From: UBA5336 sp038522375
GTDB lineage: Bacteria; Pseudomonadota; Alphaproteobacteria; Caulobacterales; Hyphomonadaceae
DNA: 40,383 nucleotides
Reading direction: 5' to 3'
NCBI GenBank assembly: GCA_038522375.1
Contig: JBCBKE010000020.1
Span: 1 to 40,383, forward strand
Both the position numbers and the translations under genes were made by a program. Below the pieces are notes generated by a model. That model was not told the origin of the DNA and searched no databases. It saw only the letters and a program-made list of their open reading frames with translations. Of this stretch, positions 1 to 7,869 are shown piece after piece (positions within the stretch are counted from its first letter, which is position 1; each line of letters starts with the position of its first letter).

Positions 1-708
1 GCATGGTCCATCGACCACGGCGCAAACATGGCCGCGCTTGCGGCAGCGAAGGCCGCCAGCATCCCCCATTTCATCGTCTTGTCAGCGATTTGCGTTCAGA
101 AACCCCACTTGGCATTTCAGCACGCGAAGCTGGCCTTTGAAGCCGTTCTGAAAGACTCCGGCCTTTTGTGGACGATCGTCCGCCCAACCGCATTCTTCAA
201 ATCCCTGTCCGGTCAGGTGGACCGCGTGAATGCCGGCAAACCCTTCATGGTGTTCGGCGATGGCCGCCTGACGGCCTGTAAACCGATCAGCGATCGGGAT
301 CTCGCGGTGTTCCTCGTTGCGTGTCTGACCGATGCCGACCGCCAGAACCGGGTGATCCCCATCGGTGGGCCAGGACCGGCCATCACACCGCTGGACCAGG
401 CGACTTACCTTTTCGACCATCTCGGTCGCCCTTCGAAGATCACGAAGGTGTCGCCGTCGCTCCTGAGCACCGTTGCCGGCATCCTCGGCCCGTTCGGCAT
501 GATCGCCCCGATCCTGGCCGAGAAGGCGGCCTTGGCCCGTATCGGACACTATTATGCGACCGAATCCATGCTGGTTTGGGATGAAGCAGCGAAACGTTAT
601 GATGCTGGCGCCACGCCAGAAACCGGCAGCGATACCTTGTTCAGGCACTATGACCGATTGATCGCCGGTACAGCCGCCGATGATCGGGGCGCCCATGCGG
701 TTTTCTGA
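1..708 (+). CDS. BciA-like NAD(P)H-dependent reductase (divinyl chlorophyllide 8-vinyl-reductase family), 5' partial
   Basis: The reading frame is open from base 1, so the gene starts upstream of the window; the first internal ATG (28) is not the start. The C-terminal ~235 residues remain. The stretches LSAICVQKP, FQHAKLAFE, IVRPTAFFKSLSGQV, FGDG and ACKPISDRDL are characteristic of BciA, the short-chain/NmrA-like reductase that reduces the 8-vinyl group of divinyl (proto)chlorophyllide. The N-terminal Rossmann GxxGxxG is outside the window. No other photosynthesis gene is visible, and BciA-like proteins also occur in non-phototrophs, so the substrate is open. The gene is convergent with the thioesterase ending at 713, with only 4 bases between them. 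Family assignment is fairly sure; the exact reaction is not. Confidence 0.8.
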   Translation, partial: AWSIDHGANMAALAAAKAASIPHFIVLSAICVQKPHLAFQHAKLAFEAVLKDSGLLWTIVRPTAFFKSLSGQVDRVNAGKPFMVFGDGRLTACKPISDRDLAVFLVACLTDADRQNRVIPIGGPGPAITPLDQATYLFDHLGRPSKITKVSPSLLSTVAGILGPFGMIAPILAEKAALARIGHYYATESMLVWDEAAKRYDAGATPETGSDTLFRHYDRLIAGTAADDRGAHAVF

Positions 709-712
709 TCGG

Positions 713-1177
713 CTATCCGATCCGCTTGAACGGTTTGGGGGCTGCCGTGGCAGTCGCCTTCGCAACCAACTTGCCCTCGGGGTCGAAGCACTCCGCTTCC
801 ATGAACGCCGCGGTTTTCCCGAGTTTCAGTATGCGGGCCTCGACGGTGGCCCGGCCGGGGAACAGGGGTCGCAGGTATGACGTTTTCAACTCGAGCGTCG
901 GAGCCGTCATGGTGACGTTCGACGCGATGATGACGCAGGTACTCATCGCTTCATCCAGCATGGCGGTAATGAAACCGCCCTGGATAGCCCCTGTGGGATT
1001 GGCAAAGGCCCCGCTGACATCAAAACCCATGGACAGCGCCATATCGGCCTGGTTCACCGCTTCCAGGCGCATCCCGAGCGTATCGGAGCATGGCGGCCGT
1101 TTGCTGGAGGACTGGAACCGGGCCAGCATGTCAGCATCGCTGATACGGGGTTTTTCGGTCGCGGAACCGTCCGTCAC
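713..1177 (-). CDS. PaaI-family hotdog thioesterase
   Basis: A 154-residue single hotdog-fold protein. The segment GAIQGGFITAMLDEAMS is the hotdog helix with the G-G-x-x-x-x-x-L/D-E pattern of PaaI/YigI-type acyl-CoA thioesterases, followed by a typical TLELKTSYLRPLFPG strand. It probably hydrolyses small or aromatic acyl-CoAs in the cytoplasm; the substrate cannot be read. The start is GTG at 1177, preceded by a purine-rich GGAAGCGG inside the end of sspB. It sits 3 bases behind sspB and is probably co-transcribed with it. Length is normal for the family. Confidence 0.82.
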   Translation of the reverse strand: MTDGSATEKPRISDADMLARFQSSSKRPPCSDTLGMRLEAVNQADMALSMGFDVSGAFANPTGAIQGGFITAMLDEAMSTCVIIASNVTMTAPTLELKTSYLRPLFPGRATVEARILKLGKTAAFMEAECFDPEGKLVAKATATAAPKPFKRIG

Positions 1178-1180
1178 GGG

Positions 1181-1663
1181 CTACCGCTTCCGGAAAGCGT
1201 CAAGGTTCACAACGGTTCCTTCAGGCGCAATCTCCTCGGCGTCATCCATTTCCGCCTCTGCCTTGTCGAACTCGTCCAGGGGCCCAATGACGTCATTGTC
1301 GCCGTCGCCACTGTTCTGAAAGGTCAATCCAAAGTTCAGCGACGGATCAACGAACCTCGCTACCGCCTGGTAGGGAATGTGAAGATGTTGCGGAACGCCG
1401 TTGAACTTCAGCACCACTTCAAAGTGCTTCTCGTGCACCTCAAGATCCCAATACTGATGCTGAATGACGATGGTCATGTCGTTCGGGAACTGCTCGACCA
1501 GGTGATCGGCCATTTTCACGCCGGGCGCGCGCGTCAGGAAGGTGATGTAGAAATGATGATCACCGAGCATACCCCCATTATCTCGCACGCTCCGTAGCGC
1601 TTCTCGCACGACGCCGCGAAGTGCCGCCTGGGTCAGCCGCTCATACCCGATGAAATCCGTCAC
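1181..1663 (-). CDS. sspB: SspB-family ClpXP adaptor (alphaproteobacterial type)
   Basis: A 160-residue protein starting at GTG 1663, with a strong GGAGG-type ribosome site just upstream. The N-terminal Sm-like substrate-binding domain is recognisable by HFYITFLTRAPGV, LVEQFPNDMTIVIQHQYWDLEV and F.V.L.FNGVP..L.IPY..V..FVDPS, the signature of SspB-alpha. In this family the domain binds ssrA-tagged or other substrates and a C-terminal peptide docks on ClpX. After residue ~115 the chain is acidic and low complexity, ending in NLDAFRKR, which fits the flexible tail with a ClpX-binding end (NLDAFRK is common in alpha SspB). Overlap or co-transcription with the thioesterase behind it is likely. Confidence 0.88.
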   Translation of the reverse strand: MTDFIGYERLTQAALRGVVREALRSVRDNGGMLGDHHFYITFLTRAPGVKMADHLVEQFPNDMTIVIQHQYWDLEVHEKHFEVVLKFNGVPQHLHIPYQAVARFVDPSLNFGLTFQNSGDGDNDVIGPLDEFDKAEAEMDDAEEIAPEGTVVNLDAFRKR

Positions 1664-1786
1664 GCACCCCTCCGTGCAACTCCGGGACGACCGTATGGAC
1701 CCACCTCGGTTGCTTCAATCGCCTTCTATCCCTGCGCGATCACATTCTGTGGAACGCAGCGCAGGTGCTGAATTCAGCCCACGACG

Positions 1787-2947
1787 TCATAAGGTCTCCT
1801 CCTCGTCGTTTGAAGGATTGTTTGAGGGTTCGACTGATTCGCCCTCAGAAGTGATGCAATCTGGGCACATGGTGGTCGAAGGAAGGTCGCCATCGTGCAC
1901 CCAGAATTCGTCCGTCAGTTGTGAAAGGACAGAATCGCCAGCCCGAACGGCGTCGATCCTTTCACGCGCGCCAAGTAGTACCTCATAGGCCTGGTTGTCC
2001 CGCCGGAAGAACGCCATCCCCTCGACTGCCGCAGCGTAGTGGCCTTGCGCACGCGCGAGATCCCCAGATGCTTCAGCGCAAGCGCCCACATTGTGGGCGA
2101 CTGCGGGGGCGGTGGGATAGGACGCGAGAAGGTCACCAAACAGTTCACACGATATCACTCGGTTCCCCGACTCCGCAGCAGCAATCGCCTGGGTAAACCG
2201 CAGATCGGCACGCACTTCGGGATCGATCGCTTCAGCGACCAGCGGCGCCTTTGCGCGAGCGTTGAATGGTGCGATATCCCTGCGTACATCGTCGAGCGTG
2301 TCGCGAAGTGCTTCGTAGACGAGGTCCTCGGTCAGGTAGTCTGACTGGTGACCGAACCGGTCGAAGACCTGCCCGAACCAGCCGAAACCCTTTCGGTTCT
2401 TCTTGGCATACTTCCCCGAAACAATCGCAACATCATCGCACTCATGGTCCGATGCCCTGCCAAGATAGTGATCCTGGAAGATGATCTCACCGGCCGGCAC
2501 ATCGGTAAGGCGGGCGGTAACGCTCACCTCCACATCAACGTCGACACAGGCCTTCAGCACCTCTGCCCTGTGCTCGCAGTCGAACAGTCCGTCCCATTCG
2601 ACGCACTCCTTTCGGGTTTTCGTATACTCTCGGACAGAGATGTCAGCGATATCGATGACGCCGGAGTAGCGCCCCCCATAGGTCCCCTTCGGCGCCTGGG
2701 GATCATGCACTATGAACCAGGGCGCGCCATCGAACTGGGCGCTGAGCAGCATCGACTCAAAGGCATTCGTATACCAACGACCCTCGGGACCCGAGAAGTG
2801 TCCGACCGAGACCGTGCGATAACGCGCCGCCTGGAGATCGCCAGCTGGAACCCTGGCATTGTAGCTGAACCCGGGATTGGAGCACGCCCCGACTAGCAAA
2901 AGCGCGACCACCGCGCTGGTTGTTACTCCTTGCCTCTTGCCAGTCAC
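1787..2947 (-). CDS. TPR-containing lipoprotein of unknown function
   Basis: 386 residues starting at GTG 2947 with AGGAG six bases upstream. The N-terminus is a lipoprotein signal with lipobox LVGAC (Cys22). Residues ~40-190 form an alpha/beta domain that includes VSVGHFSG, a hydrophobic helix around MLLSAQF and DVDVEVSVTARLTD..AGEI; the layout faintly resembles CsgG/FlgT-like outer-membrane lipoprotein domains, but I cannot confirm this. It has several Cys residues (around 109-130 and 168) that could form periplasmic disulfides. Residues ~245-340 contain alpha-helical repeats of TPR type (AVAHNVGACAEASGDLARA). The tail is acidic (EEETL). Probably anchored in the outer or inner membrane as an assembly or scaffold factor. 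It is divergent from the OYE gene. Confidence 0.6.
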   Translation of the reverse strand: MTGKRQGVTTSAVVALLLVGACSNPGFSYNARVPAGDLQAARYRTVSVGHFSGPEGRWYTNAFESMLLSAQFDGAPWFIVHDPQAPKGTYGGRYSGVIDIADISVREYTKTRKECVEWDGLFDCEHRAEVLKACVDVDVEVSVTARLTDVPAGEIIFQDHYLGRASDHECDDVAIVSGKYAKKNRKGFGWFGQVFDRFGHQSDYLTEDLVYEALRDTLDDVRRDIAPFNARAKAPLVAEAIDPEVRADLRFTQAIAAAESGNRVISCELFGDLLASYPTAPAVAHNVGACAEASGDLARAQGHYAAAVEGMAFFRRDNQAYEVLLGARERIDAVRAGDSVLSQLTDEFWVHDGDLPSTTMCPDCITSEGESVEPSNNPSNDEEETL

Positions 2948-3093
2948 CGCACGCTCCTGTCAGTCCTGAAACTACCGTCCTCCCAGGCAGTTGAACGCCG
3001 ACTGAACCCGACGTTGCGGAAGCCCTTCGCACAACGGACATTGCGCGCTAGACCCGTGGTCGAACCAAGACAAAACAAAGGCGAGAGCACCCC

Positions 3094-4206
3094 ATGAGCG
3101 ATACGAGCCCACTGTTTGAGCCCTTCACCTGCCGCGGCATGACAGTACCTAACCGCATTGCAATGGCGCCGATGACGCGATCCTTCTCCCCAGGCGGCGT
3201 GCCGGGGGAAGACGTGGCCGAATACTACGCCCGCCGCGCCGGGGCCGACGTGGGCCTGTTAATCACCGAAGGGACCACAACCGATCGGCCCGGTGCCTCC
3301 AACGACCCCCGCGTCCCCAACTTTTATTCCGATGAGAGCCTCAAGGGCTGGCATCGCGTGGTCGAGGCGGTGCACGCCGAGGGCGGCAAGATCGCGCCAC
3401 AGCTTTGGCATGTGGGGATGATGCGAAAGCCAGGTACCGGGCCCGATCCTGAAGCGGTCTCAGACGGTCCTTCGGGGAAGACGCACAAGGGCAAGCAGGT
3501 TCAACCCGAGCCCACCGACAGCGAAGTCGCCGACATGGCCGCCGCCTATGCCCGCGGGGCGGCAAACGCCAGGGATCTGGGGTTTGACTGCATCGAGATT
3601 CACGGCGCTCACGGCTACCTGATTGACGAGTTCTTCTGGGGCGTGATGAACACGCGGTCTGACAAATACGGTGGAGACCTCGTCCAACGCGCAACCTTCG
3701 CTGCCGAAGTCATCGCCGAGTGCCGGCAGGCTGTGGGCGCCGACATGCCTATCATCCTGCGCTGGTCGCAATGGAAACAGCAGGATTATGGCGCCCGACT
3801 AGCTGAAACGCCCCAGGAAATGGAGGCCTTCCTCGGTGTGTTCGTCGATGCCGGGGTCGATATACTCCACGCGTCGCAGCGCCGTTTCTGGGAACCGGAG
3901 TTTCCCGAGATCGATGGTGATGACGGCCTCAACCTGGCAGGCTGGTGCAAGAAGCTCACAGGTCTCCCATCGATCACCGTTGGCTCGGTCGGTCTGAGTT
4001 CCGACTTCATCGGCGCTTTCCGCGGGGAGGACAGCAAGACACGTCCAATCTCCGACGCGATCGTGCGGCTGGACCGGGGCGAGTACGACATGATCGCCGT
4101 GGGTCGCGCCCTGTTGCAGGATCCGTTCTGGGCCCAGAAGATCAAGGAAGGCCGCAACGAGGAGTTGGCCGACTACGACGCAAAAGCCCTCGCGACGCTG
4201 TACTGA
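3094..4206 (+). CDS. Old Yellow Enzyme family NADH:flavin oxidoreductase
   Basis: 370 residues, the normal length for an FMN-dependent TIM-barrel ene-reductase. Landmarks are NRIAMAPMTRSFSPGG at residues ~21-36, the QLWHVGMM loop, EIHGAHGYLIDEFFW with the His170-His173 pair that binds the substrate carbonyl, the NTRSDKYGGD phosphate-binding segment, and the C-terminal SVGL and AVGRALLQDP elements of the FMN phosphate site. The H-x-x-H pair is the YqjM/NemA-like arrangement. It reduces activated C=C bonds using NAD(P)H. It is transcribed alone, divergently from the lipoprotein, with AAAGG upstream of the start. The physiological substrate is unknown. Confidence 0.88.
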   Translation: MSDTSPLFEPFTCRGMTVPNRIAMAPMTRSFSPGGVPGEDVAEYYARRAGADVGLLITEGTTTDRPGASNDPRVPNFYSDESLKGWHRVVEAVHAEGGKIAPQLWHVGMMRKPGTGPDPEAVSDGPSGKTHKGKQVQPEPTDSEVADMAAAYARGAANARDLGFDCIEIHGAHGYLIDEFFWGVMNTRSDKYGGDLVQRATFAAEVIAECRQAVGADMPIILRWSQWKQQDYGARLAETPQEMEAFLGVFVDAGVDILHASQRRFWEPEFPEIDGDDGLNLAGWCKKLTGLPSITVGSVGLSSDFIGAFRGEDSKTRPISDAIVRLDRGEYDMIAVGRALLQDPFWAQKIKEGRNEELADYDAKALATLY

Positions 4207-4239
4207 CGGCGGGGTCAGTTCATCCCGATCGGCAACGTC

Positions 4240-5025
4240 TCACGCCGGTGGGCTGAGCGAAAGCGGTAGTTCCAGGTGTTCCGCGTACATATGGTCCCGG
4301 TGCGTGAAGAGGATCGGGTCAAGCGCGGCCTTGGTCGCCCCATCTATGGCCAGGAACGCCGCCCGGGTCAGGGGATTCATCGCGCACTGGTTCTCTGGAA
4401 GGGGACCGAACATTGCCATCACGACCGCGCTGAAAATGTCAGCCGCGGTCGGTGCAGACCCGATGTAGTAGACACTTCCGGCTTCCTTTTGGGATTGAAG
4501 GCGGGTCGATAGCATCATGAGCAAGTCGATGACGCGGGCCTCGCAAGCGGCACCGCACGCGGGCGTGTACCCGTATTTCGGGGCAAGATACGCGGCAACG
4601 CGCTCGGGAAAGCCCGGCTCTCCCCGCATACCCTTGTCGATGAGCTGAAGCCGCCGCTCCCATCCCAGACCACCCTCGCCGAGCAGTTCGTGGCACAGTC
4701 CGAACATCAGGGCGCGGTCGATTGCATTCCTTGGGATGAGTGCGGGCTCCGGCGCAATGCGCTCTGCCAGCAAGAGGATATCGGCCCAGCCCGTGCGCGG
4801 CGCCTCGTCATTGTAGACGGCCGCCGGCGCGCTGTAGCTGCCTTTGGTCCATTCGCCGAGGTTGGGATCATCATAGGCAAGGGGCACGGCCGCCCAGTCG
4901 ATCCCCTTCATGTGGAGGACACCTTTGGCCGCCTCGCCCCAGGGGCTTGGGACATTGGTGACGACCACCATGCGGAGGCCTTCACGGGCAATGGCCTCTT
5001 CGGTCGTGACGTAGTCAAACGGCAT
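4240..5025 (-). CDS. Glutathione S-transferase family protein
   Basis: 261 residues with a thioredoxin-like N-terminal half (TNVPSPWGEAAKGVLHMKGIDW, residues ~23-44) and an all-helical C-terminal half. The segment GSAPTAADIFSAVVMAMF (around residues 190-207) is the GST C-domain N-capping and helix-6 region. The N-terminal Ser-Pro-Trp replaces the Cys or Ser/Tyr of classical classes, so the catalytic residue cannot be assigned. AGGAG lies seven bases before the ATG. It follows the acyl-CoA ligase on the same strand with a gap of 33 bases, probably one transcript, which suggests a role near acyl or xenobiotic metabolism (inference). Confidence 0.8.
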   Translation of the reverse strand: MPFDYVTTEEAIAREGLRMVVVTNVPSPWGEAAKGVLHMKGIDWAAVPLAYDDPNLGEWTKGSYSAPAAVYNDEAPRTGWADILLLAERIAPEPALIPRNAIDRALMFGLCHELLGEGGLGWERRLQLIDKGMRGEPGFPERVAAYLAPKYGYTPACGAACEARVIDLLMMLSTRLQSQKEAGSVYYIGSAPTAADIFSAVVMAMFGPLPENQCAMNPLTRAAFLAIDGATKAALDPILFTHRDHMYAEHLELPLSLSPPA

Positions 5026-5058
5026 GGGACATCTCCTGCGCTCGGGGCCTGACCGCTA

Positions 5059-6684
5059 TCACGCGGTCGGCAGTTTGTAGTCCTTGAAATGCTCACGCAG
5101 TTTCAGCTTGTTGATCTTGCCGGTTGCGCCCAGGGGGATCTCATCCACGAAGGCAACGTCGTCAGGCGTCCACCATTTCGCGATCTTGCCTTCGAGTTGG
5201 GCGAGGACGTCTTCCTTGGTTGGTGTCTCGCCCGGTGCGGGCTGTACGATGAGCAAGGGGCGCTCATCCCATTTGGGATGGTAGATGCCGATCGCGGCCG
5301 CGTTGGCGACTTTGGGGTGGCCAACGGCGATGTTCTCAAGATCGATCGATGAGATCCATTCGCCACCTGACTTGATCACATCCTTGGCCCGGTCCGTGAT
5401 CTGCATCGTCCCGTACTCGTCCATGTGCGCCACGTCGCCAGTATCGAAGAAGCCGTTCTCATCGAGCACGTTACCGCCGGCACTCTTGAAATATCCGCCC
5501 GCAATCGCTGCGCCACGAACAAGCAAACGGCCCGACGTCGCGCCATCGCGCGGAATGGTGTTGCCGTCATCATCAATGACCTTCAACTCGACGCCAAACG
5601 GTGGACGGCCCTGTTTCAGCTTCTGGGCCATGCGGGTGTCGATGTCTGCATCTTCCAGATGGGGCGGCAGCGTGCCTAGCGTGCCCAGCGGAGAGGTCTC
5701 GGTCATGCCCCAGGCATGGATCACATCTACCTCGTAATCGATCTCGAATGCCCGCAAAATGGCCTCGGGGATAGCCGAACCGCCGATGATGACCTTCTTG
5801 AGGTGAGGCAACTTGAGATCATTTTCCTGAAGGTAGCTGAGCAGCATCAGCCACACTGTCGGTACCGCAGCGGTGATGGTGACCTTCTGGCCATCGAGCA
5901 ATTCATAGATCGAGGCGCCATCCATCTGCGCGCCCGGCATCACCATCTTGGCGCCGGTCGCCGGGCACGACAGCGCGAGGCCCCAGGCATTGGCATGGAA
6001 CATCGGCACCACGGGCATGACGACGTCGGCCGCGCCCATGCCCATGGCGTCCTTGTTCATGGTCACCAGGGTGTGCAGGACGTTCGAACGGTGGCTGTAA
6101 AGCACGCCCTTCGGATTTCCGGTGGTGCCCGACGTATAGCAAAGCCCGCAGGCCGTATCCTCCGGGAAGTCTCCCCAGCGGCACTCCGTCGAACGGCCGT
6201 CGATCCACATATCGAATGCCACGGCACCCACGGAATTCTCTGGCATTGTGTCCTGATCGGCAAAGATCACGAACGTCTTCACTGTGGGGATCTTGTCCTT
6301 GATGGATTCCACAATCGGCTGGAAGGTCTTGTCGAAGATCAGAACCTTGTCCTCGGCATCATTGATGATCCAGGCGATCTGGTCGGGGTGAAGGCGCGGG
6401 TTCACTGTATGCAGAACCATGCCAACGCCCATGGCGCCATACCAGCTTTCCATGTGGCGCGCAGAGTTCCAGCCGAGCGTTGCGACCCTGTCACCCAACG
6501 CCAGACCCTCATCGACCAGGGCATTGGACACCTGCTTCGCCCGGTCATGGACCTGGGCATAAGTCGTCGACACGATGTTACCCTCAACCCGGCGCGTGAT
6601 GATTTCCCGGTTCGGATTGATGGCTTTCGCATGATCGAGAATCTTGTCGACGGTCAGCGGCCAATCCTGCATCATGCCCTTCAT
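5059..6684 (-). CDS. Acyl-CoA synthetase (fatty-acid--CoA ligase, AMP-binding)
   Basis: 541 residues, an ANL-superfamily adenylate-forming enzyme. The P-loop motif YTSGTTGNPKG is at residues 183-193, the HAWGMTETSPLGT motif (A5) lies around 317-329, FFDTGDVAHMDEYG (A7) and DRAKDVIKSGGEWISS (A8) follow, and the catalytic lysine is in GKINKLKLRE near the end. The A8 sequence and length match medium/long-chain acyl-CoA ligases of the AlkK type. It activates fatty acids to acyl-CoA with ATP. AAGGAG lies upstream of the ATG. It is the first gene of a probable operon with the GST behind it and is divergent from the glycerophosphodiesterase. Chain-length preference cannot be read. Confidence 0.9.
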   Translation of the reverse strand: MKGMMQDWPLTVDKILDHAKAINPNREIITRRVEGNIVSTTYAQVHDRAKQVSNALVDEGLALGDRVATLGWNSARHMESWYGAMGVGMVLHTVNPRLHPDQIAWIINDAEDKVLIFDKTFQPIVESIKDKIPTVKTFVIFADQDTMPENSVGAVAFDMWIDGRSTECRWGDFPEDTACGLCYTSGTTGNPKGVLYSHRSNVLHTLVTMNKDAMGMGAADVVMPVVPMFHANAWGLALSCPATGAKMVMPGAQMDGASIYELLDGQKVTITAAVPTVWLMLLSYLQENDLKLPHLKKVIIGGSAIPEAILRAFEIDYEVDVIHAWGMTETSPLGTLGTLPPHLEDADIDTRMAQKLKQGRPPFGVELKVIDDDGNTIPRDGATSGRLLVRGAAIAGGYFKSAGGNVLDENGFFDTGDVAHMDEYGTMQITDRAKDVIKSGGEWISSIDLENIAVGHPKVANAAAIGIYHPKWDERPLLIVQPAPGETPTKEDVLAQLEGKIAKWWTPDDVAFVDEIPLGATGKINKLKLREHFKDYKLPTA

Positions 6685-6798
6685 CGCGGTGTCTCCTTTG
6701 TTTTTTGTTCCGCTCGGTTCAAGCGCGTAATTTCTGTTGCAATCCGATGTTTAGTTCGCACAACGGCGCAGGACAAGAAAAGGACCGTTGGAGACATG

Positions 6799-7779
6799 AT
6801 GAGTGGAATGAACCGGACGGTGTGCGCCGTTGCCGTCGGGGCTCTGGCTGCATGCGGTGGGGGCGGAGACGCAGCGGACGAGGTGGCAGTTTCGCCCGGC
6901 GGCGCCGGCAGTGGTCAAGCGACCGCGCTGGAAACGGCGCGCGGATCCGGGCCTTTACTGGCAACCTGGTTCGACTGCTTGCGAGAGAACGATGCCATCA
7001 CCATCGCAGCCCACCGGGGCGGACCGGTCCCCGGCTATCCGGAAAATGCCATTGAGACGATGGAATACAATCTGGACCAGGGATTGGACCTCTTTGAAGT
7101 GGACGTGGCCGAAAGCCAGGACGGCGTCCTGTTCCTGATGCATGACCGCAGCCTCGGTCGAACGACGACGGGCGACGGCCAGCTGGTCGAGAAGGACTGG
7201 GCGGAAATCCGAGGACTGAACCTCGTGGACAATGACGGGGTGGTCACTGAGTACTCGCCGCCCCGGCTTGGTGATGCGCTCCTGTGGGCGAAAGAGATGA
7301 ACGCGGTCCTCGAACTGGACCGCAAATCATCGACCAGCTTTCGGAATATCATCGCGGCAGTCAAAGCGGCCGAAGCAGAAGACCATGTGGTGCTGATCTC
7401 TTACAACACAGACCAAGCGGCGCTGATTGCGGAGTTGGCGCCCGATCTCGTGATGACAGCCACCGCGAATTCGCGGGAGGATCTGGATGCGCTCGATCGC
7501 GCCGGCGTGAACCTGGATAATCTTGTCGCCTGGACCGGGACCCGGACGCCGAAACCCAGCACATGGGCTGAGCTGCGCGCCGCAGGGGTCGAACCGGCGT
7601 TCGGAACGCTGGGACGTCCCGGCGAACGGCTGGACGATATCTATGCGGCCGATGGCGACCTGAGCGAATTCGCGGAACTGGCTGATGGCGGCCTGGTACT
7701 GCTGTCTTCGGACATATCGCTTGATGTTGCCGCAACGCTGACAGCCGACGATATCGGTCGAACGGCCTGCCCTCGGTAG
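6799..7779 (+). CDS. Exported glycerophosphodiester phosphodiesterase family protein
   Basis: 326 residues from ATG 6799, chosen because GGAG at 6790-6793 is then 5 bases away; ATG 6796 is an alternative. The frame stays open far upstream but that part is antisense to the acyl-CoA ligase. The N-terminus has a short hydrophobic segment ending VGALAACGGGG, a lipoprotein-like signal. The GDPD TIM barrel shows AAHRGG with catalytic His72, PENAIETM, FEVDVAESQDGVLFLMHD with the metal-binding Glu/Asp and second catalytic His115, and SLGRTTTGDG. It should cleave glycerophosphodiesters to glycerol-3-phosphate and an alcohol in the periplasm. It may be linked with the lipid-related ligase on the other side (inference). 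Confidence 0.85.
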   Translation: MSGMNRTVCAVAVGALAACGGGGDAADEVAVSPGGAGSGQATALETARGSGPLLATWFDCLRENDAITIAAHRGGPVPGYPENAIETMEYNLDQGLDLFEVDVAESQDGVLFLMHDRSLGRTTTGDGQLVEKDWAEIRGLNLVDNDGVVTEYSPPRLGDALLWAKEMNAVLELDRKSSTSFRNIIAAVKAAEAEDHVVLISYNTDQAALIAELAPDLVMTATANSREDLDALDRAGVNLDNLVAWTGTRTPKPSTWAELRAAGVEPAFGTLGRPGERLDDIYAADGDLSEFAELADGGLVLLSSDISLDVAATLTADDIGRTACPR

Positions 7780-7787
7780 AGCAGGCC
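7764..7787 (+). terminator. Weak hairpin at the end of the glycerophosphodiesterase gene
   Basis: GGCCTGC (7764-7770) pairs with GCAGGCC (7781-7787) around the stop codon. No U-run follows, so at best it is a weak or Rho-assisted stop. Confidence 0.3.
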
Positions 7788-7869
7788 TCTCGCTTCACTC
7801 GCAAGGGTTGCCTACGCGGCGAAACCGTTCAGTATGGGAGCGGATTTGACGGCGGAAGGGGCCTTTTAG

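Noticed and set aside
5716..6798. Long open frame upstream of the glycerophosphodiesterase start, in the same frame
   Set aside because: It is antisense to the acyl-CoA ligase and shows no family match; the ATG at 6799 has a ribosome site and begins a lipoprotein signal.
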